Assembly (NCBI GenBank): GCA_034509735.1
Contig: JACGWO010000003.1
Coordinates: forward strand, 13,950,001-14,014,000
From: Sesamum alatum
Taxonomy: Eukaryota > Streptophyta > Magnoliopsida > Lamiales > Pedaliaceae
Length of the DNA stretch: 64,000 bases
Direction of reading: 5' to 3'
Shown one piece after another: positions 59,839 through 64,000 of this stretch. A program made the position numbers and the translations under genes. Within the stretch, counting starts at the first letter, position 1, and every line of letters starts with the position of its first letter. A model generated the notes under the pieces. It saw only the letters and a program-made list of their open reading frames with translations, did no database searches and was not told the DNA's origin.

Positions 59839-60367
59839 GTCCTCTCCTCTCCCTCTCTTGGCCGCGTCTCTCTCTCTCTCTCAAGAAAATTATTTTCTTG
59901 TTCTTTTGTTCTTCAACAATTGAATATAGGAGGGTTGATCTCGTTAAATTAATAACGTTTGATCAATCCGTCCTCTCCCAAAATAATACTTGTTCGTTGC
60001 CTAGCACAAAGTTCAAGATACATGGGCGGATTGCATGTCACGAATTAGAGGGTCTCCCATACGAGATCTTGGAGTAAATCGGGGAACAACGCGAGTACCG
60101 ATTAGAAAACAAAAACGTCGAATCGGTAGGTTTCCGTTTACGCTTTTTCGTCCTCTTTTATTTTAGAATCCTATGGCCTCCATGATTCTTGTGCATGTTT
60201 ATTATTCATGAGATACACTGAACACTCGGGAGTTTCAAGGGCACACCCCTTGAACGAGTTTATTTTTAATATATGTTATGCATGTTTAAATTTTGTAATT
60301 TAAATTATACCGCGCTTCCGCATTCACGCTTCTCTGGGACGATCCACATGCCTACCCAAGGCTTTCA
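58352..60367 (+). mobile_element. Family L solo LTR, forward orientation, nested in the reverse LTR
   Basis: A 2016-bp LTR from TGTTAGAATAGGTGACC to AAGGCTTTCA. Flanks atacc (58347-58351) and atact (60368-60372) match at 4 of 5, and the uninterrupted site is preserved in the fragment at about 35216-35230 (ggagatactgttgtc). It contains a (TA)n run (58498-58518), a putative TATA region near 59755-59761 (tataaata), and a (CA)n run. There is no internal region, so it is solo. Confidence 0.8.
59804..59836. repeat. (CA)n microsatellite
   Basis: About sixteen CA units within the forward family L LTR, followed by CT-rich sequence. Confidence 0.95.
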
Positions 60368-61910
60368 ATACTACTGTCACATACTGACAGAGGACGAATC
60401 CTCTTTTTGAAACACACCATCCTCACTACACATTCTTATCGCACTGGACAAGGCTTATCATGAACATGTCCGTGACACGATCACCTCTCGCCATATACAA
60501 GATACAACCATTGTGTGTATGTGATTGCCATGGTTCCTTAAGTTCGAGGACTACTCCTGTACTATCGGAGCCAATGAACTCCAATCATACCGGCCAAGTC
60601 TCCAAGGCTTCCTGTGACGATTCCCCACGAGTCAGTTCAATTGACTCAACTCTCGATAGACCAACCTACTAAAATGGTATAGAAATCCAACGTCATTCGC
60701 CGATGAAACGCCGCACTCATCTAATGGATATGATGCATAGTGCAAGTCTCAGTACGATACTCAATGCCTTGTCTCGAGGTCCTTGACTTGGAACGTTTCA
60801 TAACCAACCCCCATCAGTTGGTAATGCCTTAATAATGAAACCATTTTATTCATTACATTCTAAGTTTGAAACTCTAATTTAGGCTTAACGTAATGAATAC
60901 TCAGGGATTTTAGAATCGGATCATGTAAGCCACTTTTCATTGTATTGTATAGGTACATTACATTGAGTCTATCGAATAGATTACATAAAAACTAATCTAA
61001 TTGGTTTTCTGGTCACCTATTCTAACAAATTCATAGTGGAAACCATCCACTCGACCTTACGCAGGTCCCAAGCTAGTAGGACAGGACCCTCTTCCCAGCA
61101 AGAACGAGGTGGAATACCCATAAATCAAGGCTCTGATGAGCAAATCCGTGTTGGTCTCGAGCATGACAGGGCGCGACCTATTGATTTTGCTAGCAAGAAG
61201 CAGCCACCTTTCTGCCCCCTGAAATTTGGCAATCCTTGAGGAAAGAGATGGTGGAGCTCCGCCAGTAGGTAATAAGAGATGCCTTACTAGCAGAGCGTGG
61301 CATTCCCTTTAGCAAGGACATCATGGTGGAAAAGCTCCTGGCTCATTGCCGGCTCCTTCTTACCTACCTGTCTATGATAGAACTACTGATTCAGCCGAAC
61401 ATATTCATAAGTTTTAGAATGTAGCCCTGTTTCACAGGTATACTGATGGTATTAAATGTTGGGTATTTCTTACCATGCTAACAAATTTTCCCCAGCAATG
61501 GTTCAACCATCTCCCAGCTGGATCAGTAAGATCTTTTTGCAGAATTTAGCACCTTTTTTTCTACACCAGTTCCATAGTAGTTAGAAGTACCAAAAATTGA
61601 CCATTAGGCTCTTTCAGGTCAAGCAAAAGGAGAATGAGAATCTAAGAGCATATGTCTAATGGTTAAACACAACCATATTGGAAGTTCCAACAGCTCACCA
61701 AGAAGTGCTGGTCAGCGCGCTTACTCAAAGCCTACGAGGAGGCCCTCTCTTTGAGTCTCTAGCCAAGAAGCCCGCTGCAGATATCTGGGAGGTACTAGCA
61801 TACACTAGGAAATAATGAACCTTGAAGATACTTGGCTGGTAAAAGGAGCAACCACGACAAGTGAAAGGAGAATGAAATACCTACTTCCCGCAAGAGCAGG
61901 GGCCTGCACG

Positions 61911-63497
61911 CGCCCGCCCGGTCAGGCAGGCCCTGCGCCCGCGCAGGGGCAGCAGGCTGGGCCTGCTAACCCGCATGCGCCGGCTGACTGCTGCTGGTGG
62001 CGGCAGCCGGCTGAAGTCGTCATTTTCTCACTGTTTTAATTTTTCGGATTATTCTGAAAATTCATTTTATTTAATTTTTGCATATTTTCTTTAAGAACAT
62101 TATCTGGGAGGTTGAGTTTATTGGATTTGGAATCCCGGGAATAACTTACCTACAATAATGAGGAAGGGTCTTCCTAAACGAGAAAAATTATTGCCAACGC
62201 TTGTACTATATTTTTTCATACGTAGCGCATTTATTTATCATGAATTGATGCGATTGGTAATCATGGAATATTTGCATGTATTTATGTGATTGGATCATGT
62301 GATTATGTGCGTTTAATGAAAATGGATGATCGCGAGCCCTAGACCGAATGTATGGTCTAATTTTATGTTGGGCCTGTGTGCCTCTTTCTGCTTACTCCTT
62401 CTCCCCTTCTAGTTGCCTTGAAATAATAAGGCATTCTTTCTCCCTCCTTATGTACTCCCCCGGGTTTTCGCTGGGGTTTCTTTTTACATATGTAATGAGA
62501 GTACAATAGGAGTGAGGATTTTATTTTTATGTATTTGGTGGAGAAGAAGGAAGGTCCACATGGAGAGCCCAGAATGGAGGATCCAAGGCGTTTCCATGAA
62601 GAATTGAAAGAGAAAAGAGACCAAGGCCTATCAGAATGATGATCGGGTTACTATTAATGTAATAGTGTAGGACCAACCCTAGATTGACCATAGATCCACT
62701 GCGGGCTCAGTGGGTCGCATAGGATTCGGGCTCGTGATCATCCAACAGGGGCGTGATAGGCTTTAATTTTGCATGTGGCTATTATGATGAATGAATGGTT
62801 TTTATTTATCGTATAACTGCTATGGGATGCAATTTATTTATTTACGCATTGTGGATGAATGTGTTTATATTTACATATGAGATCTCGGTCATTTACAACT
62901 CTCACATTGGTTGGACCAATGTCCAAATATTAGACCTATACAAAGTGGACATGGACTCTAGGAGTTAGTCAATGCCTCCCAATTCATGGCATAGTGAGGA
63001 AGCTGATTTAGGTCAATAGCGTAGTCTCACGAGTCGTGGCACGTCTATCGTACTTAAAAGAAGTTGCACTGTGTCATGAACGAAAAATAGACCACTGTTA
63101 CCTGTCTCACGAGTCGTGGAGGTAACAGCGGGTCTATGATTCGGTTGATTGGGTCGGGTCTAACACCCGATTAGCATGATTCGCTTAGAGTCCTCGGGAT
63201 CATGTGAAAGGATGAGGCAATAATCTTGGGAATCTCGTGGAACGAGAATGGTATGACATACCTCCTACAGGATTCTTCCCATGCGAATCGTAAAAGCGGG
63301 GTATGGGAAAATTCGCTGTGGATCCCAAGCCCACTAGGAAAAGGGTTTTCCGAAAACAACGTTTGAAAGTATCGTGTTTTCGTATAAATAGTGGGAGCAT
63401 TAAATGACTAAAGACCAAGCGTTTAATTATTTATCAAAACCTCCGTCTTTTAAATTCTGCTGATCGCGAGTTCTGTTTTTTAAAATGTAGATTTAAA
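61911..63497 (+). mobile_element. Probable LTR and leader of a second copia-type element (C2)
   Basis: G2 gag similarity ends at about 61905 and an abrupt GC-rich segment follows (TGCACGCGCCCGCCCGGTC from 61915, to about 62020), then AT-rich sequence to 63497. A TATA-like gtataaatag occurs at 63383-63392, about 105 bp before the gag start. I interpret this as the LTR plus leader of the element whose gag begins at 63498, but found no clear primer-binding site or LTR 3' terminus, so the internal division is open. No host gene was recognised. Confidence 0.5.
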
Positions 63498-64000
63498 ATG
63501 TCTAAGAACCCATTATCAACCATACTTGAGACCAACAAGTTCAATGGAACAAATTACAACGACTGGTTGCGCAATCTGAGGATAGTCCTAGATTACGAGA
63601 ACCAAGGCTACGTCATGGACTAGCCTCTCTCTAGGACCTTACCGGAAGGATCCACGCCAGAAGAACGTGAGACGTTCGAGACTTGGCATAAGGATAACCG
63701 GAAGGTTCGTAGCATCATACTTGCTTCTATGACGAATGAGATTCAGAAGCAGCATGAAAGGCTAGACGATGTCCCTTCCATTATGGCTCGCCTGAAGGAT
63801 TGCTATGCAGTCCCGGACCGGCATACTAGGTATGTCGCGATGAAGGCGTTCTTTGGAACTAAAATAATCGAAGGATCCTCTGTACAAGAGCACGGGGTTA
63901 AAATGCTTACCCTGGTGGAAAAGCTTGAGGACCTAAAGGCAGGCCTCGATAATGAGACGTACATAGATGTGATCCTTCAGTCTCTCCCATCCTCCTTCGA
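63498..64000 (+). pseudogene. copia-type gag of element C2, one premature stop, runs off the window
   Basis: ATG at 63498 opens MSKNPLSTILETNKFNGTNY, the usual start of a Ty1/copia Gag (UBN2/DUF4219-type) with the NYxDWLRNLR block. A TAG stop at 63621-63623 is codon 42. After it the same frame stays open to 64000, with HKDNRKVRSIILASM and LKDCYAVPDRHTRYVAMKAF-type motifs and QSLPSSF at the edge. The stop could come from a single C-to-T change of a CAG codon. Apart from that this is the best-preserved retroelement frame in the window, so C2 is probably young. Confidence 0.8.

Larger units (their letters stand above)
56497..61027 (-). mobile_element. Family L solo LTR, reverse orientation, inserted in G2 gag
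   Basis: On the plus strand it starts TGAAGGGAATTGGATCC and ends CTATTCTAACA, so the element's own 5' end TGTTAGAATAGGTGACC is at 61027. The perfect 5-bp target duplication aattc is at 56492-56496 and 61028-61032. Removing the MITE (57027-57451) and the forward LTR (58352-60367) leaves about 2.08 kb, close to the 2016 bp of the forward copy. There is no internal region or second LTR, so it is a solo LTR from recombination. Short open frames in it are chance. Confidence 0.85.
55531..61905 (+). mobile_element. Second Tat-type gypsy element (G2), interrupted
   Basis: A relative of G1 in the same orientation: 5' LTR 55531-56260, primer-binding site 'taattggcg', and gag start at 56305 continuing after the insertion at 61033. 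Coding similarity to G1 gag stops at about 61905, where GC-rich sequence of another element begins. Everything from protease onward is absent from the window. It is the oldest layer of a nest: a reverse LTR lies in its gag, and that LTR holds a MITE and a forward LTR. Confidence 0.75.
56305..61905 (+). pseudogene. gag of gypsy G2, split by a nested LTR
   Basis: The first segment, 56305-56496, reads MANSDIGGDNGYFEGN and resembles the G1 Gag N-terminus. After the insertion the second segment starts at 61033 (homologous to G1 1778 onward) and shows HQEVLVSALTQSLRGGPLFE-type similarity with several stops, ending with MNLEDTWLV at about 61815-61841, matching MNLEDVRLV in G1. Broken by insertion, stops and frame changes. 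Confidence 0.75.

Noticed and set aside
1..64000. CRISPR arrays, operons or bacterial defence systems
   Set aside because: The window is plant nuclear DNA; the repeats are transposon arms, LTRs and microsatellites, not regularly spaced repeats.

Overview
This is plant nuclear DNA, almost certainly from a eudicot. It is AT-rich, two host genes are split by many GT-AG introns, and the rest is mostly nested LTR retrotransposons, MULE-like TIR elements and a Helitron. I cannot name the species. Nothing here looks bacterial, organellar or viral, and I saw no tRNA, rRNA or CRISPR. Two host genes are present, both on the minus strand. VPS53 (CDS 14224-30952, 24 coding exons, 825 aa) encodes the GARP tethering-complex subunit for endosome-to-trans-Golgi transport and appears intact. 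A receptor-like cytoplasmic kinase with an N-terminal universal stress protein (USP) domain (CDS 47594-53117, 11 exons, about 813 aa) lacks the U-box of its better-known relatives and carries a one-base frameshift just before its glycine-rich loop. Layout: 1-1045 holds the 3' ends of two nested copies of a roughly 2 kb LTR family. 1046-11067 is a decayed Ty3/gypsy element of Tat type with gag, PR, RT, RNase H and INT remnants, an antisense ORF region, a polypurine tract and a 3' LTR. 11068-14223 holds a GC-rich DNA-transposon remnant, a reversed gypsy LTR fragment and a MITE. 14224-31290 is VPS53; its intron 5 contains a Pack-MULE-like insertion and a possible Helitron end. 31345-38083 is a cluster of TIR elements, one carrying a decayed GRF zinc-finger gene, plus an LTR fragment. 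38254-43101 is a decayed Ty1/copia element with both LTRs. 44456-45803 is a non-autonomous Helitron, and 45858-46355 is a nearly palindromic MITE with a perfect 9-bp target duplication. 47594-53117 is the USP-kinase. 54088-54535 is another MITE. 55531-61905 is a second Tat-like gypsy element whose gag is broken by a reverse-oriented solo LTR (TSD aattc), which is itself interrupted by a MITE and by a forward solo LTR of the same family. 61911 to the window end looks like the start of a second copia-type element whose gag has one premature stop. The two host genes have no evident functional link. The intergenic DNA records successive transposition: five TIR elements have 9- or 10-bp target duplications matching at 8 positions or better, two more match at 7 of 9, and three LTR insertions can be ordered by nesting. 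Exon borders were assigned by eye from splice consensus, reading phase and recalled family similarity, with no transcript evidence.
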